From the NCBI GenBank assembly GCA_019694435.1, contig JAIBBZ010000002.1, forward strand, positions 248,001 to 312,000: DNA of 64,000 nt. The letters are read 5' to 3'. Position numbers and translations under genes: made by a program. A model generated the notes under the pieces. That model was not told where the DNA came from. It did no database searches and worked only from the letters and a program-made list of their open reading frames with translations. This stretch comes from Pirellulales bacterium. GTDB lineage: Bacteria > Planctomycetota > Planctomycetia > Pirellulales > JAEUIK01. The stretch's first letter is position 1. Each line of letters begins with the position of its first letter. Positions 40,841 to 50,586 of this stretch are shown piece by piece.

Positions 40841-41737
40841 TCAACAGTTCATGCGGACCACACTGACCTCGCCCCACTGCTGCGACCGCAGACGCCCGGC
40901 GATCGTGCGGGCCTGGTTGGTGCTGCGACAAATGGCAAAACAGGCCGAACCGCTGCCGGTCATTTGCCGGGCTACAACATCCTCGCCGCGCAAGGCGGTG
41001 AGAATCCGATCGATCCAAGGCGACAGGCCGGCCGCGGGTGCCTGAAGATCGTTGTGCATCGCCGCGGCCACCTGGTCCCAACGCCCCTGACGCAGGGCAT
41101 CGGCCAACTGCTGTGCCCCGCGCGGACGCTCGCTGGGGACGCACGCGCGATAGACGGCCGCGGTCGAAAGCCCCTCGGGCGGCTTGACGACGACGACCTG
41201 CATCAGCCCGCGCGGCTCGAGCGGTTCGATGCGTTCGCCGCGGCCGCGGCAGATGGCGGGGCGCCCGTGCAGGAAGAACGCCACGTCGCTGCCCAACTCG
41301 GCGGCCACCAGCGCGAGTTCTTCGTGGGCCAGCCTCAACTGCCAGCCCAGGTTCGCCGCGACGAGCGCGGCGGCCGCGTCGCTCGAACCGCCTGCCAGAC
41401 CCGCCTCGAGCGGGATGCGCTTGTGCAGACGAACGCGGGCACCCCGTTCGATGCCATAACGCTGGCGGAGTCGCTCGAGGGCCTGGACAATCAGGTTGTC
41501 GGCGCCGGTTGGCAGCGCGGCGCTGCGCGATGCCCGATGCGCCGCCAGCGCTGCCGAGAACTCGATCGGTCCTGGACCAAGTGGCTCGAACTCGAGCGTG
41601 TCGCCCAAGTCGATCGGGCACATCAGGGTTTCAATTTCATGAAACCCGTCAGGCCTCTTGGCGAGGACCTCGAGAAACAGGTTCAACTTGGCAGGCGCCC
41701 AAATCTGGACGCCTGACGCGAGGTGCCGGACGCGCAT
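40841..41737 (-). CDS. ispE: 4-diphosphocytidyl-2-C-methyl-D-erythritol kinase
   Basis: 298 residues from the ATG at 41737; ATG 41767 is possible. GHMP kinase: [24 protein letters not shown] at the N-terminus, the ATP loop [17 protein letters not shown] and the C-terminal [11 protein letters not shown]. It phosphorylates CDP-ME in the MEP isoprenoid pathway. It is probably co-transcribed with spoVG. Confidence 0.95.
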   Translation of the reverse strand: MRVRHLASGVQIWAPAKLNLFLEVLAKRPDGFHEIETLMCPIDLGDTLEFEPLGPGPIEFSAALAAHRASRSAALPTGADNLIVQALERLRQRYGIERGARVRLHKRIPLEAGLAGGSSDAAAALVAANLGWQLRLAHEELALVAAELGSDVAFFLHGRPAICRGRGERIEPLEPRGLMQVVVVKPPEGLSTAAVYRACVPSERPRGAQQLADALRQGRWDQVAAAMHNDLQAPAAGLSPWIDRILTALRGEDVVARQMTGSGSACFAICRSTNQARTIAGRLRSQQWGEVSVVRMNC

Positions 41738-42304
41738 ACCGCCGCCGTCCCTGTGCTCAATGCTCAATGATGTTCGCTCGCGAGGAGCATGCCCCGTTGA
41801 GGAGGTGAGTTTCCCTTCACCTGCTTTGGCCCGACCGAACCGCGCAAATGATTCAAGAAGCTATGAGGGCAATACAGTCCGACGATCGCCGGAATGATTC
41901 GCTTGCCAAATCCTCCTGCTGGCCCACGGACGTGCGTGACGCAGGTCGTGCAGAGAGTAGAAAAGCGTCAAACTCGCGAGCGGCAGGGGGCAACTTCGCG
42001 TCGTCCAGACGGAAAAATCCACCGCCGATCACTGTGCGGCATTTTACCGCAGGCGCCTAAGTGGTCAATCGGACTTGCCTTCAAAAAACGCGATGAAATT
42101 CGCGAGGAATTGGGCAATTTGCGGCGAGGATTGCTAGTCGGGTGGTGGGCTTTTTGCCCGTTTGGCCACCGCGAAGCCGCGGATTAGCGGGCACGCTGGC
42201 GATGGTTCTCAGCGACGGGCTCGATCCATTTCACTGCGGCGGATCTCCGCGAAGTCCGGGGGGGCAATCGGGCGAACGGGAACTCGCCGCGCTCGTTGCA
42301 CCGT
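41738..42304. other. Gene-poor interval upstream of ispE
   Basis: About 565 bases without a supportable gene. A small hairpin AGGTGA/TCACCT at 41802-41821 is the only clear structure. Short frames exist on the plus strand but lack ribosome-binding sites and any family signature. Confidence 0.45.
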
Positions 42305-42820
42305 TCAATCGCTCTCGGGTCTTGGTTCCAAGGCGTGCCGCAGAACGCGTTCAAGCCGGGCCACGGCCGTGGCGGCGACGATGGCAGGAAGACCGATCAG
42401 CACACGCAAGAAAAGGCCTGCTGGCCAGTCGTCGGGATCGCTGAAGAAAAAGAACAGGCCGCTTCCGGCCACAAAACCCACGATGACTTTCGCACAGATT
42501 CTAATCGTGCGCAACGCGTGCACGGTCGCCGGCGAGAAAGCCTGATCGTGCACGACATATCCCAGCACGGTGAATGCCTGATAGAGCGCCACGAAAAACG
42601 GGACGGAGCCGACGTACGCATAGGCCAGAAAGGGGTCTTTGAAATAGATCTCCAGCAGCGTCGCGTGCTTGTTCCGGCCTTCGAAGTGAGGCTCTCCAAG
42701 CAAGAAGACCAGCGCGCCTGTGCCGATGAGCACCAGGGCCATTTGCAGGGCGACCACGGCGATTCGTTTCAAAGTCCGTTCACCAGTTTGGTGCAGCACG
42801 CGTCCCCTTGGCCGCGGCAT
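42305..42820 (-). CDS. DUF2975 membrane protein
   Basis: 171 residues from ATG 42820. Four hydrophobic helices: ALVLIGTGALVFLLG, YAYVGSVPFFVALYQAFTVLGYV, ICAKVIVGFVAGSGLFFFF and FLRVLIGLPAIVAATAVARL. The layout with a DPFLAY segment and a short polar loop DPDDWPAG matches DUF2975, a family of unknown role often paired with a small helix-turn-helix regulator. No such regulator is adjacent here. Confidence 0.7.
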   Translation of the reverse strand: MPRPRGRVLHQTGERTLKRIAVVALQMALVLIGTGALVFLLGEPHFEGRNKHATLLEIYFKDPFLAYAYVGSVPFFVALYQAFTVLGYVVHDQAFSPATVHALRTIRICAKVIVGFVAGSGLFFFFSDPDDWPAGLFLRVLIGLPAIVAATAVARLERVLRHALEPRPESD

Positions 42821-43165
42821 TCGAATCTACTCCTGGCAGACTAGGCCCTCAACGCCGCGGCAGTCCTGTTGGGCGAGCCGCTCTTTCAAGCGTGCATTCT
42901 CCTGTGCCGGGGTCCGAAGCTGCCAGGGCGTCACCCGGCTCGGGCGCCCACTTTGCACCGTCCTGTGTCCACCGAAGCGGCCTTTATGTCGCGGAAGTTG
43001 GAACATGGCTCCCCAGGCGGTTAGGATGACCTTTAGTCTTCCGAGTCGCTTGGTGCCGGCGGTTTCTTGCATCGCCGAGCGGCGGCGTGGTCTGGCGGGG
43101 GGGCACGCGAGGTGCGAGTTCGCCGTTGTCGGCTGAGCAGGTCCCGGGGAAGGAGGGCTCAAACC
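42821..43165. other. Intergenic interval with possible transposase relic
   Basis: 345 bases between the divergent DUF2975 and EF-hand genes. On the minus strand 42827-42931 a frame reads TPAQENARLKERLAQ, faintly like the Leu-zipper part of an IS3 orfA, but too short and degenerate to call. No promoter stands out. Confidence 0.35.
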
Positions 43166-43864
43166 ATGACGGCTTTGCAGCTGCTGACCGCATGGGGACT
43201 GATGTGTTGGCAGGGTGCCGCTGCGCCACCGCAAGGCGCCCCAGGAGAGCCGCCGCCCCAGGCTTCGCGGCCCGATCCGGCTGTCGTGTTCGCAGAAATG
43301 GACGAGAACCAGGATGGTTTTCTCACGACCTACGAGGTGCCCTACAACAAGCGGCGCCTGTTCCGCGAGTTCCTGGTGCACGCCGACAAGAACCGTGACA
43401 AGCGGATCGATCGCGACGAGTTTCTTCAAGGGCTCGCCGAAAACCATCCCGGGCACCCGGCCGGCGACAGTCAAGCGGCCGGCATGGGCAACGCGTTGGA
43501 CAGCCGCCTGATCAAGGTGCTCGATCTCAATGGCGACCGGATGCTTTCTACGCGCGAGCTGGCCGTAGCCGGCAAGTCGCTCAAGCAGCTCGACGTCGAC
43601 GGCGATGGTGTGCTGAGCGAGGCAGAACTGTACGGTCCGAAGGCCGTGCCGTCGGAGGCTCCGAAGCCGACCGGGCCCGAACAGTTTTTGGCGAAGGTCA
43701 AAGAGGCTGACGCCAACGGCGACGGCAAGATCTCGGCAGACGAATGCCCGCCGTCGCTGCAACTCGTGTTTTCGATCGTGGACGGTGACAGCGACGGTTT
43801 TCTCGACGCGCGCGAGATGCAAGCCGCGATGGCTGCCGCCAATTTGTTTATCCCGAAGAAGTGA
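43166..43864 (+). CDS. Exported protein with six EF-hands
   Basis: 232 residues from ATG 43166 with AGGAGGG upstream. A weak signal peptide (MTALQLLTAWGLMCWQGAAA) precedes six EF-hand calcium loops: 46-57 DENQDGFLTTYE, 74-85 DKNRDKRIDRDE, 120-131 DLNGDRMLSTRE, 143-154 DVDGDGVLSEAE, 182-193 DANGDGKISADE and 206-217 DGDSDGFLDARE. All keep Asp at 1 and Glu at 12; loops 2 and 3 lack the usual Gly at position 6 and are probably weaker. It is likely a periplasmic or surface calcium binder. No enzyme domain is present. Confidence 0.85.
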   Translation: MTALQLLTAWGLMCWQGAAAPPQGAPGEPPPQASRPDPAVVFAEMDENQDGFLTTYEVPYNKRRLFREFLVHADKNRDKRIDRDEFLQGLAENHPGHPAGDSQAAGMGNALDSRLIKVLDLNGDRMLSTRELAVAGKSLKQLDVDGDGVLSEAELYGPKAVPSEAPKPTGPEQFLAKVKEADANGDGKISADECPPSLQLVFSIVDGDSDGFLDAREMQAAMAAANLFIPKK

Positions 43865-43930
43865 CGGCTCGCGGGCAAGACGCTAACGGTCGGGGTGCCG
43901 CGGCCCTCAGGCGAGCAACTCCAGCGCAAT

Positions 43931-45241
43931 TTACGGCTGCGCGGCCACGCTGGCGCAGACCAGTTCGCGGTCGTTTCGTGCGAAGACGTGGCGGTTGGCG
44001 TAGGCCGGATGCGCCCAGCAGACGCCGCCGCGCTGGCGCAGCTGCTCGGCGGTGGGCTCGATCAGTTTCGTGCGGCTGAGCTCTTCGAAGCCTTGCGGGG
44101 TCAGGCGGGCGATCAGCAATTCGCCGCGCTCGTTGAACATCCAGTAGTGATCGCCGTTGCGCACCGTGTGAATCGTGCTCCACCGCGCGCGGGGCGTGGC
44201 CTGCTGGCTCTCCCAAATCCGGTCGCCGGACTTGGCGTCGAGACAGCGCAGCTCGCCATAGCTGTCGACTCCATAGACATATTCGCCATCGAGCACCGGC
44301 GTGCTGATGATCGAGTGCAGGCTGTCGGTGTGTTGCTCATCGGGCCCCAAACGGCGCCAGATTTGCTCGACCCGTAGCGCGTCGGGCACGAGCCGCAGCA
44401 TCAACGAGCCGTCGTAGAACGACGAGACGAACAGCCGCTCGCGATCGACGACCGGCGTGGTGATGGCGATCACCATGCGCGTCGGCACGAAAGGATGCTT
44501 CCACAAGGTCTCGCCGCTGGCAGGATCGAGACCCACGACGTTGTCGCCCGTCCAGCACGCCACCACACGGCGGCCCGCCTGCTCGATCACGATGGGCGCC
44601 GCATACGATGCACGATCGTCGAGGGCCTTCCAGCGCTCGGCGCCCGAGCGCCGGTCGAATGCGACGACGCACGCGTGTTCGCCGCCGATCTGCACGATGA
44701 CCAGATCGCCCTCGATGAGTGGCGCCGCGGCGATGCCCCAGATGGGCATTTCGATCTTGTATTCCGTGTTGCAATCGTGTTGCCAGGCGATCGCGCCGCT
44801 GGCGGCGTCGAAACAGATCAAATGGCCCATCGTCCCCAGGGCATAGGCCCGGCCGTCGTAGACGGTAACGCTCGCGCGCGGGCCGGCTTCGTAGCCGACG
44901 CCGCTGTAATTGCAATCGTAGGCGTAGTTCCAGAGCGGCTTGCCGGTCGCCTCGTCGAAGCAGTGCACACGTTCGATCTGCTTGGGCTCGACGAGCCGAT
45001 CGGTCACGTAGACCCGTCCCGCCGCGACGGTGGGCCCGCTATAACCGCTGCCGATCTCGGCCCGCCAGCGCAGGGGCAGTTCGGCTTCGGGAAAGCGTTC
45101 GAGCAGGCCCGTCTCGCGCCAGACGCCGTCGCGCAGAGGTCCGCGCCACTGGGGCCAATCATCGGCCGCGAGCGGCCCAACGACGAAACACGTACTCCCC
45201 GCAACGCAGAACAGGCAGGCGGCTCGCGCGAGATTCAACAT
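43931..45241 (-). CDS. Secreted PQQ-like beta-propeller protein
   Basis: 436 residues from the ATG at 45241. A signal peptide ends near PLAADDWPQWRGPLRDG, a start typical of exported planctomycete PQQ-propeller proteins. The body consists of repeated blades with GxxxWxxY/GxLWxxxF motifs (EATGKPLWNYAYD, AASGAIAWQHD, PASGETLWKHPF, AKSGDRIWESQ), as in BamB and PQQ dehydrogenases. No dehydrogenase catalytic residues are obvious, so it may be structural or an outer-membrane assembly factor. It follows ilvE by 58 bases on the same strand. Confidence 0.82.
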   Translation of the reverse strand: MLNLARAACLFCVAGSTCFVVGPLAADDWPQWRGPLRDGVWRETGLLERFPEAELPLRWRAEIGSGYSGPTVAAGRVYVTDRLVEPKQIERVHCFDEATGKPLWNYAYDCNYSGVGYEAGPRASVTVYDGRAYALGTMGHLICFDAASGAIAWQHDCNTEYKIEMPIWGIAAAPLIEGDLVIVQIGGEHACVVAFDRRSGAERWKALDDRASYAAPIVIEQAGRRVVACWTGDNVVGLDPASGETLWKHPFVPTRMVIAITTPVVDRERLFVSSFYDGSLMLRLVPDALRVEQIWRRLGPDEQHTDSLHSIISTPVLDGEYVYGVDSYGELRCLDAKSGDRIWESQQATPRARWSTIHTVRNGDHYWMFNERGELLIARLTPQGFEELSRTKLIEPTAEQLRQRGGVCWAHPAYANRHVFARNDRELVCASVAAQP

Positions 45242-45299
45242 CGCTGACCCTGGGGCTGGCGGACAGAGAAACACGACGCGGCGACCGCCGGCCAAAAGA

Positions 45300-46181
45300 T
45301 CAGGCCCGCGTGGCGGCGCGGAATTTTTCGATCAGCATCCGCGTGATCGGGCCCGGCGCGCCGGTGCCGATCTTGCGGCTGTCGACCTTTACGACCGGGA
45401 TCACCTCGGCCGCGGTACCGGTCAAGAAGCATTCGTCGGCAATGTACACGTCGTGCTTGGTCAGCGGCAGTTCGTCGACGGCGATGCCCGCCTCGCGCGC
45501 CAACTCGATCACGGCGTCGCGCGTGATGCCGTCGAGGATGCCGGCTTCGAGCGAAGGGGTTTGCAGCCGCCCCTTGCGGACGAGGAACACGTTGTCGCCG
45601 GTGCACTCGGCCACCTCGCCCTTGACGTTCAGCATCAGGGCCTCGGCGCAGCCGGCCTGCAGGCCTTCGATCTTGGCGAGAATATTGTTCAGATAATTGA
45701 GCGACTTGATTCGCGGGCTGAGCGCGGCCGGATGATTGCGGATCACGCTGACCGTGACGATCTCCATGCCGCGCTCGTAGAGTTCGGCCGGGTAGAGCGA
45801 AATGTGATCGGTGATGATGATGATCTGCGGATCGCTCGTGCGATTGGGGTCGAGCCCCAACGCGCCGGCGCCACGGGTGACGACCAGGCGGATATAGGCG
45901 TCTTGCAACTGGTTGGCCCGGAGCGTGCGATCGATGGCCTCGCCCATGGCGGCCGCCGACATGGGGATTTCGAGCCAGATGGCCCGGGCCGACTCGTAGA
46001 GCCGCTGGAGATGCTGCTCGAGGCGGAACACTTTGCCGCCGTAGCTGCGCAGGCCCTCGAAGACACCGTCGCCGTAGAGCAGGCCATGGTCGTAGACGCT
46101 GATCTTGGCGTCGGCTTTGTCGAAGAGCTGGCCGTTGATATACACCTGCAGCGAACTGGAAGGTGCTGGAGCGGCGGACAT
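45300..46181 (-). CDS. ilvE: Branched-chain amino acid aminotransferase
   Basis: 293 residues from the ATG at 46181, with GAGAGG upstream. Class IV PLP enzyme: YDHGLLYGDGVFEGLRSY, PLP Lys in SLNYLNNILAKIEG, EVAECTGDNVFLVRKG and ITRDAVIELAREAGI. It transfers the amino group to or from Leu, Ile and Val. It lies 130 bases downstream of the ABC ATPase gene and 58 upstream of the propeller gene; co-transcription is likely but not shown. Confidence 0.92.
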   Translation of the reverse strand: MSAAPAPSSSLQVYINGQLFDKADAKISVYDHGLLYGDGVFEGLRSYGGKVFRLEQHLQRLYESARAIWLEIPMSAAAMGEAIDRTLRANQLQDAYIRLVVTRGAGALGLDPNRTSDPQIIIITDHISLYPAELYERGMEIVTVSVIRNHPAALSPRIKSLNYLNNILAKIEGLQAGCAEALMLNVKGEVAECTGDNVFLVRKGRLQTPSLEAGILDGITRDAVIELAREAGIAVDELPLTKHDVYIADECFLTGTAAEVIPVVKVDSRKIGTGAPGPITRMLIEKFRAATRA

Positions 46182-46311
46182 GGTCGACCTCTCGGTGCGT
46201 GCGTCGGAACGGAGGCCGGCTGACATGGCGTGAATCTCCCCCCTCATTGAGCGGCAACGGTGTCGAACCCGTGCCGCTCCGGACACCCATCCGCGGGGGC
46301 AGGTTCGCGCA

Positions 46312-47094
46312 TCAGGCGGGCTCGACGCGTCCGGCGGCGAGTCGTACCACGCGGTCTGCCATGCCGGCAATCGCCTGGTCGTGCGTGACCATGACTATAG
46401 TGAGGCCCTGCTGGCGGTTCAAGGAAACCAGCAGCCGCAGAATCTCCTGGCCTGTCTCCTGGTCGAGGTTGCCCGTCGGCTCGTCGGCGAACAGCACCTG
46501 CGGTCCGGCGGCCAACGCTCGGGCAATCGCCGTGCGCTGCATCTCGCCGCCGGAGAGTTCGCGCGGCTTGTGCGTGGCGCGATGTGCGAGTCCGACGCGC
46601 TCGATCCACTCGCGGGCCGCGGCCGTGTGGCGCGCCTGGCGCGTGAGATAGCCCCAGATGCTTTCGCGGATCATCAACGGCACGAGCACGTTTTCGAGGG
46701 CCGAGAGCTCGGGCAGCAGGTGATAGAACTGAAAGATCATGCCGAACGTCGCGTTGCGCAAGGCGTCGCGCTCAAGCGGCGCCAGATTGTCGATCCGCCG
46801 CGCGCCCAGGTACACCGAACCGGCATCGGGACGATCGAGCGTCGCCAGGATGTGCAACAAGGTGCTCTTGCCCGAGCCGCTCGAGCCGACGATCGCCAGG
46901 AATTCGCCTTCGCGCACCGCCAGGTCGACGCCGCGCAGCACGGGCACGGCGATCGGGCCTTTGCGGAAGACGCGTTCGATGCCCGTGGCGCGCAGCGCAT
47001 AGGCGCCGTCGGCCGGCCGAGCGTGATGCGGTCCGGCCAGGGCCGCCGCCGACGGGGCGCCGGCGCGCGAAACGAGCGATGCGAGGCTACTCAT
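46312..47094 (-). CDS. lolD: Lipoprotein-releasing ABC transporter ATPase
   Basis: 260 residues from the ATG at 47094, overlapping the 3' end of the permease gene by 8 bases. Walker A GSSGSGKST, Q loop FGMIFQFYHLLPELSALENV, signature LSGGEMQR, Walker B VLFADEPTGNLD and switch His in VTHD. The FYHLLPELSALENV region is that of MacB/LolD-type ATPases. About 30 N-terminal residues are extra. With the adjacent FtsX-type permease it should extract lipoproteins from the inner membrane. Confidence 0.9.
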   Translation of the reverse strand: MSSLASLVSRAGAPSAAALAGPHHARPADGAYALRATGIERVFRKGPIAVPVLRGVDLAVREGEFLAIVGSSGSGKSTLLHILATLDRPDAGSVYLGARRIDNLAPLERDALRNATFGMIFQFYHLLPELSALENVLVPLMIRESIWGYLTRQARHTAAAREWIERVGLAHRATHKPRELSGGEMQRTAIARALAAGPQVLFADEPTGNLDQETGQEILRLLVSLNRQQGLTIVMVTHDQAIAGMADRVVRLAAGRVEPA

Positions 47095-48694
47095 AACGCA
47101 AGGCCTCCACGGGATTGAGACGAGCCGCGCGCCGCGCCGGCAACACGCTCGCCAGTATGGCGATCGCCACGGCACCGGCGACGATCCAGGCGACGGTCAC
47201 CGGATCGACGATCGCGGGAATCTTGTAGAAGTAGTAAATCGACGGGTCGAAGACCTCGCTGCCCGTCAGCCAGGCAAAGACGTCGGCGATTTCGTTGATG
47301 TAGATCACGAACAACAATCCGATCACGGCACCGGCGCCGGAGCCGACCAGCCCCAGCGACATGCCATAGCCGAGAAAGATGCCCATCACGCCACCGCTTG
47401 AAGCGCCGAGCGCCTTGAGTATGCCGACGTCGCGGGTCTTTTCGACGACGATCATGAAGAAGATCGCCAGAATCCCGAACCCGGCGACGGCGATGATCAG
47501 AAACAGCAGGACGTTGAGGATTCGCGTTTCGAGTTGCGCGGCTTGCAGCAGCGGACCTTGCTTGTCGCGCCAGGTGTAGATGCCGTAGACCTGCTCGGGA
47601 AACGCCCGCCGCAGCAGGTCGCGCACGACGGGACCGTCGGCGTCGCGCTTGAGCTTGATCTGCAGGGCCGTGACGTTGCCGATGCCGGTGCTCGGATCGA
47701 GCATACCGCGCGACTCCTGCAGCGCGCGGAGCGGAACGAAGACCAGGCTCGAGTCGTACTCGCTCATCTTGCTTTCGTACAGGTCGACCACCGTCAGCGG
47801 CAACGACACGGCCCGCGGCGGCGAGCCCACCGTGGGAAACGTGAGGCTGACGTCGTCGCCCGGCACGTTCAGAAAGTGATCGCGGCTGTCGCTGCTGCGA
47901 AACGAGACGATCGACATGCCCAGAATGATGCCGTCATGCGTTTCTCGGCCGGGATCGAAGATGTTCGCCTCGGCTCCCTCGGGCTGTGCGGTCGCGAAAG
48001 GGTTCTGCGGGGTGGGCTCGGCGGGCGCGGCCGTTTCGTCGGTCGTCGCCGGGTCCGTCGCGGCCGGATCAAGCGCCGGATCGCCCTCGACTTGCTCGGC
48101 ATACGCCTGCTGGGCGAGCGCTGCTTGCCGCGCTTGTTCTTCGCGCCAGCGCCGTTGATATTCGGCATGCCGGCGCCGGTATTCCCAGCCGGCGATCCGC
48201 AGTTGCTCGCGCGGCTGCGCCGGACCGTTCGCTTGATGATCGACGACGTCGTAGCCGCCTTCGTGGAGGTCGAAGCTCAGTTGACCGCGATTGTCCGGAT
48301 GCTGCAGATACTGCGTCAGGTCGGCCGCCAGGCCCGCCGTGGCAGCGTCGACGCCGACGATCTGCACGGGGTGCGTGATCGAATTGCCGCCGTATTCGAA
48401 GGTGATCATGCCCGGCACCATCACCGTCGGCGAGATGGCCTCGATGTATTGGCCGGCCGCCTTGCGGATCAGGGCGATGTGCCGATCGGGGTCGTGAAAG
48501 CCCTCGAGGCTGCGGCTCTCGAAGGTCACGTCGGAGAGAATGCCGTGAATCCGGCTTTGCATCTCTTGCGTGAAGCCCATCATCACGCTGTTGACGACGA
48601 TCATCGTCGCGACGCCGAGCGTCACGCTGATGACCGAGGCCAGGGCGATATACCGCGTTCGCAGGTAGCGCCAGCAGAGCAGCAATCGATACAT
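47087..48694 (-). CDS. LolC/LolE-like lipoprotein-releasing permease
   Basis: 535 residues from the ATG at 48694. Helix 1 follows RYLRTRYIALASVISVTLGVATMIVV, then a large periplasmic domain and three C-terminal helices (VLLFLIIAVAGFGILAIFFMIV, VGSGAGAVIGLLFVIYI, VAWIVAGAVAIAILASVLP), ending in the FtsX-family RRAARLNPVEALRYE. The periplasmic part holds an unusual ~75-residue insertion: a charged coiled coil (RRRHAEYQRRWREEQARQAAL) and an Ala/Thr/Pro linker. It couples with LolD. Located 103 bases after lysS. Confidence 0.88.
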   Translation of the reverse strand: MYRLLLCWRYLRTRYIALASVISVTLGVATMIVVNSVMMGFTQEMQSRIHGILSDVTFESRSLEGFHDPDRHIALIRKAAGQYIEAISPTVMVPGMITFEYGGNSITHPVQIVGVDAATAGLAADLTQYLQHPDNRGQLSFDLHEGGYDVVDHQANGPAQPREQLRIAGWEYRRRHAEYQRRWREEQARQAALAQQAYAEQVEGDPALDPAATDPATTDETAAPAEPTPQNPFATAQPEGAEANIFDPGRETHDGIILGMSIVSFRSSDSRDHFLNVPGDDVSLTFPTVGSPPRAVSLPLTVVDLYESKMSEYDSSLVFVPLRALQESRGMLDPSTGIGNVTALQIKLKRDADGPVVRDLLRRAFPEQVYGIYTWRDKQGPLLQAAQLETRILNVLLFLIIAVAGFGILAIFFMIVVEKTRDVGILKALGASSGGVMGIFLGYGMSLGLVGSGAGAVIGLLFVIYINEIADVFAWLTGSEVFDPSIYYFYKIPAIVDPVTVAWIVAGAVAIAILASVLPARRAARLNPVEALRYE

Positions 48695-48797
48695 CGCCGG
48701 TTCCTTGGCGAAAGGGCCGGTGGCGTTCGGCCGCATCGTGCGCGGCGAACGTTCCGGCCGGACTTCCTTGTCGGCCACCACCGGACGGCGCGGCAGG

Positions 48798-50330
48798 CTA
48801 GCCGCGCTCGGTGGCTTCGAGTCGTAACAGCGGAAACAATATCACGTCGCGAATCGTGGTGCTGCCGGTGAGCAGCATCACCAGCCGATCGATCCCGATG
48901 CCCAGGCCGCCCGCGGGCGGCATGCCGTGCCGCAGCGCGCGGATGAAGTCGTGGTCCATCTTGGCCATCGAGTCTTCTTCCTTCTGGCCGGCCAGTTGCG
49001 TGCGAAACAGTTGTTCCTGCAGGTCCGGATCGTTCAGCTCGGTATAAGCGTTGGCGATTTCCATCCCTTCGACGAACAGCTCGAACCGCTCGGCCACGGC
49101 CGGGTTGTCACGCTTCCGCTTCGTCAACGGGCAGATGCTCGACGGGTAGTCGATCACGAACACGGGCCCGCGCAAAGAGCGTTCGACGCGCTCTTCGAAG
49201 ACCTCAGTCTTGACCACGTCGGGGTGCTTGCCGGCCGGAGCCAGGCCGATCGATTCCGCAAACCGCGCCACGGCCACCTCGTCGCCCGGCTCGACGCCCG
49301 TATGTTCGGCGAACAGTTCGTCGTAGGTGCGGCGGGCGAACGGGGCCGAAAAGTCGATGCGATGTTCGCCCCAGGCGACCGGGCCCTCGTGTCCGATCGC
49401 CGCCAGGGCGCCGGTGATGATCGCCTCGGTCAGATCCATCATCGTGCGATAGTCGCCATAGGCCTGATAGGCCTCGAGCATCGTGAACTCGGGATTGTGC
49501 CGGGGGCTGATGCCCTCGTTGCGGTAGACGCGGCCCAGCTCATACACGCGTTCGACGCCGCCGACCAACAGACGCTTGAGATGCAGCTCCAGCGCGATCC
49601 GCAGGTAGAGCGGCATGTCCAGTGTATTGTGGTGCGTGACGAACGGCCGCGCCGCGGCCCCGCCGGCAATCGAGTGCAACGTCGGGCCTTCGACCTCGAC
49701 GTAACCGCGCTCGGCCATCGTGTGGCGGATCGATTGGACGATCTTCGTGCGAGCCAGAAAGCGCTCGAGCACGCCGTCGGTATAGGCCAGGTCGAGATAG
49801 CGCATCCGTTGGCGCAGCTCGGGATCGGTCAGTCCCTTGTGCTTCTCGGGAGGCGTCTCCAGCGACTTGGTCAGAAAGTGCACCTGCTCGACGAACACGG
49901 TCAGCTCGCCGGTCTTGGTGCGTTTCAGCTCGCCGTCGACGCCGATCAAATCGCCCAGGTCGAGACAATCGGTAATCGCCCAGGCGCGCTCGCCGACTTG
50001 TTTCTGGCCGATCAACAGTTGGATCCGGCCGGTCCAGTCGCGCAGATCGATGAAATGCAGCTTGCCCGCCTTGCGATGCAGCACGATCCGGCCGGCCACG
50101 CGCACCTTCGGGCCATGCATCTCCGGCGCGGCGCCCGCTTCGGCGCCCGGGGGAACCGTGGTCGAGATCTCGCTTTCGCGTGCCCGAACTTCGCCGATCG
50201 GGCTCGCATCGTCGAAGCGCTGTCCCCAGGGGTCGACGCCCAACTCTTCGAGGCGGCGCAGCTTGTCCCGGCGCGCGGCTTCAAGCAGGCCGATATCTCG
50301 CTCTGCCGATTCGTCGCGCGGTGAAGGCAT
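48798..50330 (-). CDS. lysS: Lysyl-tRNA synthetase, class II
   Basis: 510 residues from ATG 50330, preferred because AGGTGAT lies 8 bases upstream; ATG 50378 is an alternative. N-terminal OB-fold anticodon domain (VRVAGRIVLHRKAGKLHFIDLRDWTGRIQ), then class II motif 1, motif 2 (VYELGRVYRNEGISPRHNPEFTMLEAY) and motif 3 (GLGIGIDRLVMLL). It charges tRNA-Lys. It heads the minus-strand group lysS, permease, lolD, ilvE and propeller gene. Confidence 0.95.
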   Translation of the reverse strand: MPSPRDESAERDIGLLEAARRDKLRRLEELGVDPWGQRFDDASPIGEVRARESEISTTVPPGAEAGAAPEMHGPKVRVAGRIVLHRKAGKLHFIDLRDWTGRIQLLIGQKQVGERAWAITDCLDLGDLIGVDGELKRTKTGELTVFVEQVHFLTKSLETPPEKHKGLTDPELRQRMRYLDLAYTDGVLERFLARTKIVQSIRHTMAERGYVEVEGPTLHSIAGGAAARPFVTHHNTLDMPLYLRIALELHLKRLLVGGVERVYELGRVYRNEGISPRHNPEFTMLEAYQAYGDYRTMMDLTEAIITGALAAIGHEGPVAWGEHRIDFSAPFARRTYDELFAEHTGVEPGDEVAVARFAESIGLAPAGKHPDVVKTEVFEERVERSLRGPVFVIDYPSSICPLTKRKRDNPAVAERFELFVEGMEIANAYTELNDPDLQEQLFRTQLAGQKEEDSMAKMDHDFIRALRHGMPPAGGLGIGIDRLVMLLTGSTTIRDVILFPLLRLEATERG

Positions 50331-50586
50331 CGTTCGATCACCTGGGGTGGTGACCACGTGGAACGTCTCCGAGGGCATCCAGCCGGGAACGGTTCGATCC
50401 GTCTAAACCTAAGGAGCGACGCATTTTATTGCCGCACGAGGGTGCGTCAACCTCAGCTCTTCGCCGGAGCGAGCCGCCGAAGCGATCTTGCCTTGGACGC
50501 TCAACTTGCGCATTGTGCGCCTGCGAAGGGGGCTTGGTGCGCGCCGTGGGTCGTTTTGTGCCGTTGCCGCCGGGTGGATCCAAAAC

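Noticed and set aside
41802..41821. Small hairpin as a terminator or riboswitch
   Set aside because: The stem is only six base pairs, no T run follows, and nothing suggests a ligand-binding fold.
42827..42931. Possible IS3 orfA relic (TPAQENARLKERLAQ)
   Set aside because: Only ~15 residues resemble a leucine-zipper segment, there is no second ORF or terminal repeat, and such sequences arise easily by chance.
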